Source: Hevea brasiliensis
Lineage: Eukaryota; Streptophyta; Magnoliopsida; Malpighiales; Euphorbiaceae
Length of the DNA stretch: 64,000 nt
Assembly (NCBI RefSeq): GCF_030052815.1
Contig: NC_079505.1
Location: 5,908,265 to 5,972,264 of the forward strand
Reading direction: 5' to 3'
Made by a program: the position numbers and the translations under genes. Positions 44,971 through 57,149 of this stretch are shown here, one piece after another; within the stretch, counting starts at the first letter, position 1; the number at the start of each line of letters is the position of its first letter. The notes beneath the pieces were generated by a model. It did no database searches. It was given only the letters and a program-made list of their open reading frames with translations, and was not told the DNA's origin.

Positions 44971-47900
44971 ATGAAATAAATCAATTAGTTTTGCCCCAAA
45001 TTACATATATTACGAAGAAAAATTCATATAAAATATCTAGTAAAATATTTAAAAAAATAATGTCAAACTTAAGAACATTTACTCTAATGCATAATAAAAG
45101 TAAAAAGAATTATTACTAGTCATTAAGAGCATTTATCTCTTCATTAAAAGGATTCATCTAGCCAACCCCAACTAGTTTTGGATCATGACTTAGTTCTTAT
45201 ATTAAAAGAACTTATCTCTTCATTGTTTTGTACTCTTTTAATATAATCATCAAAAAGTGAAAAAAAAAATTCAAAATCTGATTTATGGATGGAGAGATTA
45301 CCAATCTCATACATCCCAACATCATTCGAGGAGCCAAAAAAATAGTCTGCAATATCCAAATCTTGTCTTCGCCTACCATAAAGTGCCAAATGTGTGTTTG
45401 ACACCTATAAAAGTGTGTTGAACATTTTTTTGGGACATATTTTGATATGACCAATAAATTTAAGGTTAAATGCATTGCATACCCTTCATTAAAGGTGCTG
45501 GTGTGTCATAAATTATATTGATTTTGTCAATTATAAGAAAAGCCACACAGATTTAGAGAGTTTCACATAGACAACAACATAAGAAGAGAAACTCCGGCAG
45601 TTATACAAATTACAAATATATGATTAGACAGGTGACTTTTTTTCCCTTACTCTTTTTGTACTTTGTATTTTGCTTTTTTTTCATGCTTTGCATTTTCCAC
45701 CTTTAGAATGAGGTTATTAGTCGAAGTATAATTTACTTTCTTAAAGAAAACTTGGCATGCATATACACAACAAAAGTTTAATATATATATAGAAAAATAA
45801 AAAAACCTGTTTCCTTGAGTAAATGAACTAAATGATCTAGGGAAAAAAAAAAACTACAATTATATGATTAGATGGGTAACTTTTTTCCCACTTACTCTTT
45901 TTGTACTTTGTATTTTATTTTACCTTTTTTCATGCTTTGCATTTTCCACCATTAAAATGAGGTTATTAATTGAAGTATAATTTACTTTCTTAAAGAAAAC
46001 TTGGCATGCACACACACACCAAAAGTTATATATATATATACATGCATGGTTGCTTTTTCGTTTCCTTGAGTGAATGAACTAAATGATCTAGAGGGAAAAA
46101 AAAATACAACATGTATCTTCACTTTAAGAAACATAATTTCCAAATTAAGCACTTCGAGTAGGCATTTATTTTACAATTTAAAAAAGAATAACTGTCAAAA
46201 AGTTTAGAAGCTTCTAGTGTAAGTTCCGCAGAGTATTTTGAATTATATAACGACCCATAAGGATTATGCCTGCTAACGGGGCCTTGCTACTTTGCAAGAT
46301 CCACAAAAGGAGTTCATAATCACGGCACCATAAGGGGCATGTGTTAAAGGACTTTTTTTTTCACTAGGTTACGGTTGCAATCTCATGATGAAGGTCTCAA
46401 CTTTGCATTCATGAAATACCAAAATAGTATTTATGAATGTAACAACATGACAAAGCATCACCAAAATTGGATACAAACATAAAATCCATATCACACCTTA
46501 AGAGCCAAATTACCACGATGCATGACTTGATCTTTGATTTGATGCTTGCTACCATGCAAGTCATTTCCACCTTGGCCTGTATAAACAACTTCATTTAAGC
46601 AATCAACATCATCTTCATATTGTCCAGACATCACAATTGCCACTGCTAATGGGCAAGTATAACCACAGCGCTGCTTCTGCAACATTCCAAGAGAGATTTA
46701 AACATTCTAAAAGCTAAAAAGCCTCCATTTAAGATGATTCTAACATGATAAATGATGGTCCAAGTCAAGGGCCAATTACCAGCCATGATGTTCAAACAGC
46801 TTAACAGCATCAATTGCTTATTTTAGTTTCCATAAAAATTCTAACTAGCTCTGTTAACACAAAAAGTCCAAGTAATCATAGATTATCAACATTTTTGCAA
46901 ATCATAATTCCTTCCTAGAAGACTACCATGCCCTCAATTATGCGCACAGTTAAGCTTAGCCAGATTTTCACAAAGTTAATGTGATTCAAGGAGTTCTAAA
47001 TGCTACTTCACTAATGCATATTAATTAACAAATGTAAATTAATTATCTCCCATGAGTTCAAAGAGAAAGTTTAAAGTAATCACATGCTGAAATGTACTCC
47101 TCTTCATTAATGCACACAATGTAACCTTTTTAGTCTACATCAAAGGCAGTATGAATAAAGGGCACACAATTATGTTGTTATGAGTGAGCTATGACAAGCA
47201 ATGTGACTTGACCCAGGTAGGTTGAAAAACTTGATAACAAATCAACACTTTTTAGTCATTATGCCAAAATTTAGATACAACTTTGTAAGTTCAAAAAGGA
47301 AACAAAATAACACCAACCACGTTGCTTATTCAACATGCAAAGTCGACTTGAGATAGAACTTTTAAAATTAGGTACTGTCTTTGATAATAAAGTTCCAAGA
47401 CATAGTAACAAATAAAAATGAGTGATGTCATAAGCACCAATTCTAATACAAACTACCAAAATATCAGCTTTTCAGGATGCAAGAAGAAAAAAGAAAATTT
47501 TCCAGATAATAAAAAAATAAAAATTAAAAAAAAAAAAAAGAAAAGAAAGAGGAGTGGAAGCAGGATAATATCTGCCAGATAGTTAATTTGACATTACCAA
47601 TTTTCCAGAAAATTTTGATATATAATCAATTCCATTCATCCAATGACCATGAAAACCAATAGCTACCATTTCAGTTCGAGAGGTAAATTGATGCCCAACA
47701 ACAATACCTGCACAATTAGAAATACTTTCACAGTTTCGAGTACCAACATTTTAATGCAACAAAATATAATTGCAGAACTAGAAAGATAGCCATAATTGAA
47801 AATAAATCTCAAAACAGTGGAAATAAATATCGACTCTATATATCCAAATTATTATTCACCAACCAGGTAAATGACCAATCATCTTTTCAGGGTATAAGAC

Positions 47901-50900
47901 TTCCTTTTTATTTTTCATCTGCCATAATCAACAAAAAAAAATAGTAATAATAATAATAATAATTATATCAAAGTAAGAACCAATCACTAGAATTTTAAGA
48001 TGCACACCCACAGAAAGAATCATTCTAAAGGCTGACATGATATAAGAGATAAAAATGGCTAATGGCTTAAAAATTATTTAATAACAATCAATAAGTTACT
48101 GCATTACTATTTGCATGATCAGGCATCAATCCATGCATAACAAACAACATTTTTTGTTTCTCATAATTAAGTACAAGAATGTCAACTAGTTGTGTGTATT
48201 CAACATTATATTTTAGAATAAGATATTGTGTAATTCAGATCGTATCATTGAATGAAATTCAAGTATATAATTTGAATTGGATTTATGATCGATAGGTATA
48301 GAAAAGATGAAACATGAGTTCATGACTCAAAGTGTATGATTCAAGTAAACTTTAAAATTTTCACTGTTTTCAAACTAAGGTAGATATGTAATTCTCTTCT
48401 TCTTCTTTTTTTTTTTTCATCATCTTATTTAATCACTGTTGATATCTCTATTATAATCCCTATATTTATTTTTCTTCTCCCTCTCCCTTTAAAAAAAAAA
48501 AAAAAAACCTTAAAGTTTGCCTCTTTCTTTGTCTATCTTCTTTATCTTTTTCTCCCCAAACCTAAAACCTCAACTCTAAATCAGATTATAAGTGAACATT
48601 GAACTTGATAGTATTCTGGTTCTAATTTATTGCAAGTTATCTAATTAAGTTTTTAAGTTAACATAGGTCAGAAACATTACCATTTTAAAGATGAATGGAA
48701 ATAGAAATTCCATAGGTCACAGAACCCAAAGCATAACTTGATAGTTAAAACTGAGAACCTGAAGCTATAGAGGTCATGCATAGAAAAACAAAAAAGTATG
48801 CCATGCATGTAATATCAAAGTGATTGTGAATGTCAAGTACTTTGATTACTAAATTAACATGAGAAATGTTTTTGAATGCTTTTTTCATTTGTGTGTAATA
48901 AATGTACGAGGGGAATGCATCATGGTGAGATGGGACCCGCATTAATTGCTTTTAAAGAAAGTGCCTCTCCAATCAGCTTCATAATTAAATATTCATTAAA
49001 CTAAAACAAGCTATATATTTTTTTATTTGTTAAACTATTTATACCAAATCTTACAATTTGATTTCTCTAGAATTTCCAAATTTTATATTTTAATTCTCGA
49101 TTCAAATCTCGGTATGACATCTTTGTTCACCATTATTGTGCCAAAAGCAACATAACAGCAGAAATGTGAAAGCATGCCAATTTATTTGGGTGAACCACAG
49201 GCCCCAAATGTCCATAATAATCAAAGGATGTAGGATTGCTAACAACTTGCCTCAGTAATTGCCTTAAAATCAGTTCGCGAGTTAGATCGCTTATTGTCAG
49301 CAAGTGGGCTTCCATTCTGCAATATGGTCAGGGAATTAACATAAATAAGAACCACAAAGATCAATTCTAAAAAGCATAAGGCACAAAAAGGCCCAGCTTA
49401 ACATTGTCTTTCTACTATTCTTGCAGGAAGAAAACAGGACAGCAAAGACCACATATCTTAAAACTCTTCTTTATTTAACCTTGTAATCTAAATCTTAAGG
49501 GAGCAGCAGCAGGAAAGGCAAATAAGAAACAATCATTTCTTAAATGCATTGACCAAACTGAGGGATTCAACAACAACAAGCTTCAAAAATTGAATATGAA
49601 CTTAAAACAAAAATTTCAGAAACCAGCAAAGAAAGAAAAGGGGGTTGGGGGATGGAGAATTTGTAAGAAGGATAGCAAAAGGTCAAGACCCTCACATTCC
49701 TTGTTCCATTATCAATTTGCTCATCATTGACCTCTCCCTGCTCACATCTCTTCATCTCTTCCTGTTAAAAGTCTTTATTAGTACTGAGCACAAACATTAA
49801 CTCCAACACAATTATCTATCCAAATTAAGGAACTCATAAGCTGTCAATTCCGCAACATAACAAAAAATAGATTTTTCTTAACATATATTTTGCCGGCAGA
49901 ATCTTGTTACCAATAAATGTGTTTCCTAGACAATCAATAATCAGTATGACTACTAAAACTAGTCATAAAACGACAAAGATGCCATCATCAAGACATCAAC
50001 AACTCATCACACAAAAAGAAACTTTATAAATCAAACCGAGTGTCTATATTGGGTTTGCATACAAGTTGTTTACAAAATGGAATGTTATATTCAATCAAAG
50101 TTATAACTTGTTTGATGAAAACTTGAGAATTGGAAAGCAAAACTCTCCAAGACACTAGATGCAGCAATGAAGGAAGCCAAGAAGCAAGTTCCACAACCAA
50201 GTACAATCCCTATTCAAAGTTAAACACAGAGAGGCAGGATTATTCCTAATAAACTAAAACCTTCAGTAATATGTATAACCAACTCAAGTAGGTAAGAATA
50301 TAAAGAATATTGTTAATTAATTAGTTTATTTTTTTATAATTTAACTAATTAGTTTATTTCACAACAATTTTAATGGCAATAATGAATTTCAATTTAACCC
50401 CAACGATGCTAATATTCCTTTATTATAATAATGTTTGCTTCTTCATTATTTAAGCAACTGCAACTTGTTTTGCTCCTTGTCCACATCCAAGTTTCCTTGC
50501 CTTATTTGCAACATGACAAATGAATTTCACGCTTAAAAATTCACAAAATTGAAAACAAACCTAAGAATATAGAATCTATAGCAGCCAGACTGCCTTAAAG
50601 TAACTCACCACCCGCAAACTTCACATTAAAGAATGATGGAATGGAGGAAAACAAAACCATAAAATAGTAACAAGCATCTTTTTAAATCCTTTGGTTTAAC
50701 TAGTAAGTATAAATGAACAAATAAGTATGGGCACCTTGATCATGCAATAACAAAGATACTTCAAAAATCTAATAAGAAAGTATTACTTTTTTTTTCTCAC
50801 ATTAGATTAATTCAAATAAAAAATATCAATGATGGATACATGGCAATTGTAAGCCAAAGGCACCAAAATGCAAATATGTTCAAATATATGACAAAATGGA

Positions 50901-51580
50901 GCTGGCAAAAGGAAAAATTAATAGGCATCCTCCTACTATTTGTCAAGATTAGCATGACAGACGCTCAAACTGATATATAATTTTTTTTTTTTTTATTCAT
51001 TTGTATGAAAGATCTTTGCAGATGACATCACCTGAGCAAAGTGAAGACTGTGCTTGTTAAAAATCCGTATTGTCTCTTTCACCCTATTGATGGCCTTTTG
51101 ATGAATAGTATCAGCTAGAAAGGCCTCATAATCCGTCCATTTCAAATAAGCTTCATCCTCTAAATCCACAATTTCTGTATCAGCAGGCTCAATAATTGCC
51201 GAGCCACTTTTAGTGCCTTTATCTTCTACATCTTTTCTAGACACATCTGTTAGGCAATCTTTGATTGAATAATCAACCTTAGCCTTTTTCTTGCGACCAT
51301 TATCGCTAAGAGAATTCAATTTCATTTTCCTATCATTACTATAATCCTTAAGAGAGACTGACTGCCTCCTGCAATCACTGCCATAATAAGGTCTTTTATC
51401 TTTGGGAATATTTTTAAGTCTTGGGCTAACCCTTCGTTCCAGAACAAGTTCTTTGGACTTCAACTTGTGAACTTCTTGTGCAATGTTCTTGGTCACATTA
51501 ACATCAAGTACTTTCGTTTGAGTTTCTTGCTCGCTACAATTCTGATTGGAACCATTACCACCCTCGTGCAGACTACCCAT
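28717..51580 (-). CDS. SUVH4: Histone H3K9 methyltransferase, SUVH4/KRYPTONITE-like
   Basis: The enzyme should bind methylated DNA through its SRA domain and place H3K9me1/me2, sustaining CHG methylation with CMT3. Fifteen coding exons (minus strand): 51580-51032, 49761-49696, 49316-49251, 47918-47864, 47707-47598, 46676-46497, 40254-40150, 38163-38065, 37659-37610, 37507-37419, 30795-30636, 30098-29993, 29904-29722, 29452-29216, 28830-28717. Phases join exactly to give 722 residues; Arabidopsis SUVH4 has 624, the excess lying in the N-terminus. Visible: basic N-terminal region, SRA about 244-400 (MSGQYEDD, YTGQGG), pre-SET Cys cluster about 478-530 (GCSCKGQC, CGPQCSC), SET from about 552 (KGWAVRSW, NHSCEPN at 649-655, ELTYDYGY at 686-693) and post-SET CFC...C (710-717). 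Start is the first ATG (51580) of an open frame; a 5'-UTR intron probably precedes it. Introns 3 and 10 need GC donors. Confidence 0.94.
29062..29115 (-). mobile_element. RTE-type LINE 3' tail fragment in SUVH4 intron 14
   Basis: The plus strand reads CTCAACTCAACTCAACTAAG followed by TTTATCCCAAAAATTTGGGG TCGGCTA. This is the reverse complement of the 3' end at 39435-39488, including the (TTGAG)n tail. Only the extreme 3' end is present. Confidence 0.6.
31061..31290 (+). repeat. 5' LTR of the copia element
   Basis: 230 bp, TG...CA ends, followed at once by the primer-binding site TGGTATAAGAGC. Confidence 0.92.
31935..32250 (-). mobile_element. Second copia LTR plus primer site, nested and in reverse orientation
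   Basis: Read on the minus strand, an LTR starts TGTTGGAATTGATGAC at 32250 and ends AAAAGGCAACA at 32014. It is followed by TGGTATCAAAGCC (a tRNA-Met-type primer site) and about 70 bp of leader. The opposite end of this second element is absent. It sits where the outer copia element has lost gag and integrase, so the deletion and this insertion may be linked. Confidence 0.7.
32300..33267 (+). pseudogene. Copia reverse transcriptase/RNase H remnant
   Basis: Plus-strand frames carry the palm box VYVDDT (near 32326), GKLKYFLGIEV (32418), the RNase H start DWAGSLNDRRST (32811) and the copia C-terminal pattern (ADAFTKGLSS near 33180). Internal stops at about 32395 and 32638, plus frame changes, make it non-functional. 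The 32905-33267 piece is the longest intact part (120 residues). Confidence 0.85.
33275..33509 (+). repeat. 3' LTR of the copia element
   Basis: 235 bp, TG...CA ends; carries a 5-bp insertion relative to the 5' LTR (TTAGATTAGATACC). Confidence 0.92.
33515..35260. other. Unclassified intronic DNA in SUVH4 intron 10
   Basis: No gene is visible. The stretch at 34900-35160 (TATA-like sequence, then CTGTAACCC and AATAATCAAG words) looks like retroelement LTR material, but neither ends nor a partner could be identified. Confidence 0.35.
35280..36853 (+). mobile_element. Decayed gypsy-type LTR, 3' end recognisable
   Basis: The last 100 bp (GGCTTACTATGGGC ... GAAGTCCTAGTGTTGGTCCGA ... GAGTCGTGATA) match the ends of the LTRs at 54423 (minus) and 59149 (plus). 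The final CGTGACA has mutated to CGTGATA. The left boundary is a guess; no coding sequence accompanies it. Confidence 0.5.
37380..37399. repeat. (TG)n microsatellite beside the GC donor of SUVH4 intron 10
   Basis: About nine TG units on the plus strand (CA on the transcript), 20-40 bp into the intron. CA-rich tracts just after donors can influence splicing in some systems; here that is only a possibility. Confidence 0.7.
38205..38705. repeat. Dispersed repeat, copy B (SUVH4 intron 7)
   Basis: TTTAACTATAAGGTACAAAT and following sequence (38287-38400) match copy A near 8010-8100. The right end, ACCCCTAAGAATCGTGCATA, parallels CCCCTAAAAACCGTGCACA at 8421-8440, and both copies have a GGTTCTGGTTCGG-type stretch before it. 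Confidence 0.6.
39340..39490 (+). mobile_element. RTE-type LINE 3' end with (TTGAG)n tail (SUVH4 intron 7)
   Basis: A short frame reads DLTQNRLEWRKRIHIANPKF then a stop, the C-terminal pattern of plant RTE-clade LINE ORF2 (EWR...HIADP). It is followed by TTGGGATAAAGGCTTAG and then GTTGAGTTGAGTTGAGTTGAG. RTE elements end in short tandem repeats rather than poly-A, which fits. 5' sequence is missing. Confidence 0.65.
40727..41516. mobile_element. TIR element (CATGGTTT...AAACCATG) inside the copia 5' LTR
   Basis: The ends are CATGGTTTCAAATCGCGG (start) and, inverted, CATGGTTTTAAATAACGG. GTAACGGCCGTTAC-like palindromic words lie near both ends. It is about 790 bp with no transposase. Insertion into an AT microsatellite makes the target duplication ambiguous (TATATATT/ATATATAT). 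hAT-like by its CA...TG termini, but a Mutator-type origin cannot be excluded. Confidence 0.6.
41551..42513. mobile_element. hAT-like element with 8-bp ATTAGTAC target duplication
   Basis: A 947-bp element (41559-42505) with ends CATTGTTATTAAAGGC and, inverted, CACTGTTATTAAAAGC. It is flanked by ATTAGTAC at 41551-41558 and 42506-42513. An 8-bp duplication is the hAT hallmark. Subterminal regions are rich in GGCGC/GCGCC words; the centre is AT-rich and carries a (CTT)n array. No transposase frame. Removing it restores continuity with the 3' LTR sequence, which confirms the boundaries. Confidence 0.85.
42191..42250. repeat. (CTT)n microsatellite
   Basis: About nineteen CTT/TTC units inside the hAT-like element. 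Confidence 0.9.
43290..44805 (+). pseudogene. Copia pol remnant (reverse transcriptase and RNase H)
   Basis: Pieces in shifting frames include the RT start (KWVFTVKVNLDG near 43408), LDIKNDFLH (near 43597), the palm region where the usual YVDD reads DVND (near 43850), and the RNase H start VDRRSTSGF (near 44369). Numerous stops and frame changes; no functional product is possible. Confidence 0.8.
44813..45005 (+). repeat. 3' LTR of the decayed copia element
   Basis: 193 bp, TG...CA ends, with an expanded (AT)n array at about 44926-44966. Confidence 0.85.
45150..45205. repeat. Short LINE/SINE-tail-like fragment
   Basis: TAGCCAACCCCAACTAGTTT followed by GACTTAGTTC resembles the 3'-end module seen at 39435-39470 (AGCCAACCCCAAATTTTTGG ... 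GGCTTAGTTGAG). Too short to classify further. Confidence 0.4.
45612..46111. repeat. ~245-bp tandem duplication in SUVH4 intron 6
   Basis: Copy 1 is about 45612-45855, copy 2 about 45856-46111. Shared blocks in order: ATATGATTAGA, TACTCTTTTTGTACTTTGTA, CATGCTTTGCATTTTCCACC, TTTCTTAAAGAAAACTTGGC, TGAACTAAATGATCTAG. Confidence 0.9.
47919..49250 (-). other. SUVH4 intron 3 with GC donor
   Basis: Donor ACTGAG|GCAAGT (49251/49250) and acceptor ATGGCAG|ATG (47919/47918). The join gives AITE-MKNKKEVLYP, which lines up with SUVH4. The only nearby GT (GCAA|GTTGTT) would bring in a stop within a few codons. Confidence 0.82.
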
Positions 51581-52390
51581 CAATTGATTCCAATATCAAA
51601 ATTCTGCATCAGAAACAAAAGTTATTGAATAAAGAAATAGCACCCTTGTACAACAAGCTTTAATCCCAAATTAACAATTAAGCTTTAATCCCAAATTAGG
51701 TAGGATCCGCTCTATAAATCATTTTCCCCATTCAACAACAAATAAAACCTTGTAGCAGAAACAAAATCAAAGATGACGGCTACAAGTACGAGTAAAAATA
51801 AAAAATAAAAAAAAAATCCAAAAAACCCAATAACAATGAACCCAAATTGCTACTTCAAGACAAATAACTACGGGGAATGGATAAATTATTTGATAGGACC
51901 ACACTTACACTCCAGTCCTCTAATAATCAATGTGACCCACTAAAATATGAGACAAAACGAGTACTACTATATAATCTCCTTGGAATTCAGCTGACTTCCT
52001 GAATTCTGAGATAACATTTTCCGAGTATAAAAAAGGCTGGTGATTTTAAATTGGATTGGATTTGTTAATCAAAATTGGACATGGGTTTTCAAGAAAACGG
52101 AAATCCCTATTGAAAATCAAATTAAATATACAATTTTTTCAAAGGAAAAACCAAGAAAAAAAAATTGTTGGAAAGGAGTCTCACTTAAATAGGTGCTAAC
52201 GAGGTGCTGATTGTTATATTTGTCACTGTTCAATGAGTTTCTGCAATGGGTTTTGGAGAAAAGAGTACAACATGAAGCAGAACATACCAGAAAAGCGATA
52301 TAGAAAAGAGAGAAGAATTATCAAACGAAGAGCGATTCCCGAGAGATTCGAATTCTAACCCCACAGGGACCAATTTACTAATTTAGGGCT
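51581..52390 (-). promoter_or_regulatory. SUVH4 5'-UTR, probable leader intron, and promoter
   Basis: A pyrimidine-rich acceptor (TTTGTTTCTGATGCAG) lies about 25 bp upstream of the start codon, implying a leader intron. A leader exon is likely near 52260-52370. Core promoter elements cannot be fixed by eye. Confidence 0.35.
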
Positions 52391-52782
52391 TTTCTTTTTT
52401 TGTATTTTTTTAATTATAAGGACAAAGGAAGGGAAGCTTTAAAATGCCACGATCAAGGCGGGAAAATCAGAGTGAAAGCGCTGTATCGTTGGTGGGCCCA
52501 TTCTACTATGTTTGGGATTTTTTTTTTTAAACCGTATGGAAACTCATTAATTGAATCTCATATTTAAGTTATTTATATTCGTTATTAATATTTATTATTT
52601 AATTTTATTTATATATAATTTTTTAATAATTTTTAATATATTATATTAATTAATATCACTTGATTAAAAAATAAATAATTCATTAAATATAATTTTTTTT
52701 AATTATAGTATTGTAATATATTAGATTTTATAAAGTTGTATAATAAAAAATAAAAATAATTTTTAGTTAAAAACTCTATCTC

Positions 52783-52823
<41 letters not shown>

Positions 52824-53037
52824 TTTATCTCTATGCATTTTCAATTATTCTCTTTATAATTTACATATAAATATTAAATATTAATTTTTATTCTTTAAAT
52901 TAAAATAATAATAACATTAATGCTAATTTAATTAATTTTATAAATATTTATTAACAATGTAATATCAATTTAGAGAAATTATCAAATTGAAATAAAAATT
53001 TCAATATTTTTATAATTCTATGCCAATTTAGTTTATG

Positions 53038-53097
<60 letters not shown>

Positions 53098-53727
53098 TTT
53101 ATCATCAAAGTGTTATATTAAATTCTAAACTTTAAAATTTAAATTATAATTATATTAGAATTGTAACTATAATTATCTATATATCTATATAATATATAAA
53201 TGTGTGAAAAGGAGGGGAACATTAGTTTTACTCAAATTGACTTTCATTATTTACAATATTTACAATTATATTTTTTGTTATTTTATTTAATTTATAATTT
53301 ATATAAATTTAAAATTTTTATGACTTAAAATTTAATTATATATATAATTTTAAAATTTATACAAATCTAAAATTTTTAAATACAAATCTAAAATTTTTAA
53401 TCTTACTCGTATTTAAATTCTACTTAATTAGAATATAATTTAAAATGAAATGTTATAAAAATATTTTCATGATTTATATTATTTACTAAAATAGAAAATA
53501 TTTTATTGATATGAATAATTTTTTTAATGAATCTTAATAGATTTTTATCTTTATCTTAATTATAATAATTTATAGAAAAATATTTTAATACAATAATATT
53601 TAAATTTATATAAAAAAATTGTCAACCAATCATATGAATTCTTTTATTAATTTTTAAAATTTCCTTTTAATTTAATTTCTTACAAGTTTATTAAAAAAAT
53701 ATTTTATATAAAATAAATTCATATTTT

Positions 53728-53777
<50 letters not shown>

Positions 53778-54417
53778 GAAAAAATATTATAAAAAAATTA
53801 TCGTTGATTTATAAATAAAAAATATTTAACTATAATATGTAATATATAATAAAATTACTTGAATTTAAATTTTATATATAATTATGCATATAAACCACAT
53901 TATATGTGTGAGAAAAAAATTTAAATACATAAATATATATTATTTAAAAAATTGTGTTTAATTATAACTTAATATAATTAATAAGATGACAAGAATTTAT
54001 AATACTATTTTTTTATTTTACATTATTAAAAATTTAAAAATAATGTGTGTATATATGAAAAATATATTAATTTTTTAATGCTATAATATTATCCTAATTT
54101 GGCAAATAGTAAACACATATAAAGAGAATTAACAATCATATTTTGAATATAAAATTATTATTTTAATTTAATAAATCTATATTAAATATAAACACAAATT
54201 GATATTTAATATTAAAAAAGTTTAATTTTTTTTTATGAATACAAGCATTATATCATTTAATAGAATTTTTATTTTTTTTAATTTAACTTCTTCTTTTATT
54301 TAAATTTGATATTTAATTTTAGAAAAATAATTATAAAATTTTTTTTAATTGTTTATATAATTTTTATTATAATCATTCCAATTAAAAATAATAATATACT
54401 AATGTACCTCAATTTTT
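52391..54417. other. AT-rich intergenic DNA with microsatellites
   Basis: No gene seen. It contains (AAT)n at about 52787-52822 and (TA)n at about 53041-53091 and 53733-53776. Confidence 0.7.
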
Positions 54418-56998
54418 TTTAATGTCACGACCCAACCTATGGGTCGGACTGGCACTAGGACCTGGGCCAGCCTAAAGCGCCCGAAGCCCGTAGTAAGCCT
54501 AACTATTCCTCAACCCACCTCTAAGGCCCATTTGGGCCCAATTTTAAGAATTCAACCGGACAGAGTCTGGCCATAAAATAGACTTTTTAACGGAGAGTTT
54601 TTGACTCACCCAACAATTTATAGTTAATTGGGGAGCTCAGCTCACCCTCCACATACTCATAATAACATAAAGTCAAATGGGAGCTCAGCTCCCTCATCCA
54701 GTCCAACGTACATGCATATAATAAGTTTATAGGTCCAACATGGTAAATTATATTACAGACCCAAATCAAATAAATATTTCTAACACATGTGAAAATTCTA
54801 GGAGTTAACAGAATTATACAAATATTATAGACATTAATAGACAACCTGCGAAGAAGAAAAGCAGGTTAACCACAACAATAATCCTCCTGTAGCCTGAAAA
54901 AATAATGAACAGGAGTGAGCGTTCGACTCAGAGAGTAAAATATCAATTTTAATCATAATCTCTATAGCTATCTAAAACTAATACACCCTATGAAGTGAAA
55001 TGCAACACCGTCATAAATTTCATACAAATCACATCAAAAAGGCAATTTGGAGCACTCACACACCCAACACTATCAACAATACATATATGGGAGCAGATCC
55101 CTTATACAGCCCTCTTAATCCAACCTCTGTCAGCGAAGATCTCAAGCCGGACTTTCGCTTAATAAACCAATACGGGATCCCAGCGAAGAACTCAAGTCTT
55201 GTCTACCCCGAAGGACAGAGTCTCAGTGAAGATCTCAAGCCGTGTCTACCCATCCTGTCCATATCCAATACTATACCACACACACGCCAAAGCACACACA
55301 CTGCTCCAAATCACCACAAACAACATCCATGGCACTTCAACATTTATAAATGCAATGTAAAACGTACCTAGTGTTTAACTACATAAATACATACATATAA
55401 GTGATGCATGGACATGCTTGAACATATAATAATATCGAAATTATAATTAAAATTAATATTTTACTCACAGACTCAACCGAAGTCACTGTGGCGGCTGGGC
55501 AGAGGTGGAAGGCAGTCCTAGCTCACCTAATAATTTTTATTATAATTATTTAGTATATTTGACTCAATACAAGCTAAGAAAAAAATCAAAGATATCTTAA
55601 GTCATGCAGAAAATTCAGCAGAGTCTCCCCTATACCTAGGACTTACCCAACCTGCAAAAAGGCTTAAAACGCACTTTTATATCCACAAACTATATACTCA
55701 CAACCCAATCACATCACACAGCCCCTCCTGAGCCCATCCAAACAGTCATCAATCACAATATATAAAATTACAGTTTAGTCCTCATAATTTAACCCTTTTG
55801 CAAAAACTACTCAAATGAGTTCTAAAAATTCTTAAACCTTGCTCCGCAGTCTTTAGCATCATTACTAAGCTAATGCAAAAGGAATTATAATTTTCTGAGC
55901 TACCATGAATTTTTGTGAATTTTTAATCCAATTCAAGTACTAGAAAATTACGAAAAAGCAAAGTTCAGGTTTACCTATGCCGATTTCGACTCTGGGGACA
56001 CGCTCGGGATGTCTGACAATGGTGGGGTACCCAAAATCTCGATCCAATTCCAAAACTTTTTCGGTAGTCTGTCTGTCTGGCCAGAAATTTACAGATCCGG
56101 GCAACCGTCGAATTTTCACGAATTGAAGGTACGTACATGAAGCCCACAACATGAGGGTTAGTATAAAATTTTTACGGAATTTTCTAAGCTCATTTAGTGC
56201 TCAGAAAAAACACTACAAAGTTTCATGGGACCCACTGAAAAACGGTGTCGAAAAATTTTGAAATTTATATTTCCGCGAAGCTCTCGACGAATGGAGCGCT
56301 CTGGTACTCTCGGTTTTCTCTTGGGATTCACGGTTTGCTAGAAATCTAGCCCAAAAATCGAAATGGGCTAAAACTTCTCAGACAAAAATCGGACAAACCG
56401 CTCAAAGGATTTTGGTGTTCTTGGTGTCTATGGAAAGCTCTCGAGGTGTAGATGAGTTTAGACACAAGACCCGGCCCAAACGGTGGCCAGATCGGCCGGA
56501 TTTTGACCGGAACGCCAAATAGCAGTGGGTTTTCGCGTTCCGTCACCGGGACATCGCTGTGGGAGGCAGCGAGGTGGGGAGGGAGGAGAGAGAAAACAAG
56601 AGAGAGAGGAAGAGGGACGGGAACGCGCGGAGAAGGAAGGAAGAAGAAAAGAAAAGGCCGGTCCGATTTGACCGGTCCGGTTCGATTCGGCCAATCCGAT
56701 TGAAGATACAAAATTTTGAATTTTTACTCTGCCTTGGGACCAAAAATGAGACCCAAAAATTTCGAAAAAATTCTAAAAAACTCAGAAAAATTCATAGAGT
56801 CCAAATATATTTCTAGTTTTGCCACGTGGTCTTTAAATTAATTTTTAAAAATCATCAAAATTTTATATTTTCGAAAAATCGAACCTGATTTATAAAATCC
56901 AAAAAATTTTAAATAATTTCCTAAAATTTAAATAAAATAAAATATTAATATTTACTCACAAAATAATAAATTTAAAAATTTGGGGTGTTACATTTAAA
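54418..56998 (-). mobile_element. Gypsy-type solo LTR with TTTAA target duplication
   Basis: The element occupies 54423-56993 (2571 bp). On the plus strand it begins TGTCACGACCCAACC and ends GGGGTGTTACA; TTTAA flanks it at 54418-54422 and 56994-56998. Read on the minus strand it starts TGTAACACCCC and ends with the GGCTTACTACGGGC ... GGGTCGTGACA module, so its transcription sense is minus. No internal coding region or second LTR is present. Open frames inside (for example 55000-55371 and around 56346-56816) are LTR sequence with no protein domain. Confidence 0.87.
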
Positions 56999-57149
56999 TT
57001 TTATTTTCTTAAATTTAAAATATTATTTTAATAAAATATATTATCTTATTGATTTAATTTTAGTGTTTCAATATTTTTACAATTGTTAAAATTATTATTA
57101 GAATTATTATTAAAATTTAATTTGAATGTATCAAACATTTTGGACTTAC

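Larger units (their letters stand above)
40694..45005 (+). mobile_element. Decayed Ty1/copia element with two elements nested in its 5' LTR
   Basis: The 3' LTR is 44813-45005 (TGTTATAGAATAGG ... CCCCAAATTACA) after a purine tract (AAGGGGAAG). The 5' LTR is in pieces: a (TA)n tract at 40694-40726, ATTGATGAAATAAATCAATTAG near 41535-41556, and TACCCCAAATTACA at 42514-42527. A TGGTATCAGAGC primer site follows at 42528. The gaps are filled by the insertions at 40727-41516 and 41559-42505. The part of the LTR before the (TA)n tract was not found at the 5' side. The coding region (42540-44805) is broken in many places. Confidence 0.82.
40255..46496 (-). other. SUVH4 intron 6 (6.2 kb, transposon-filled)
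   Basis: A GT-AG intron (AAG|gtgtga ... ttgtag|AATAAT) containing the decayed copia element and its two nested insertions, plus a tandem duplication at 45612-46111. Confidence 0.88.
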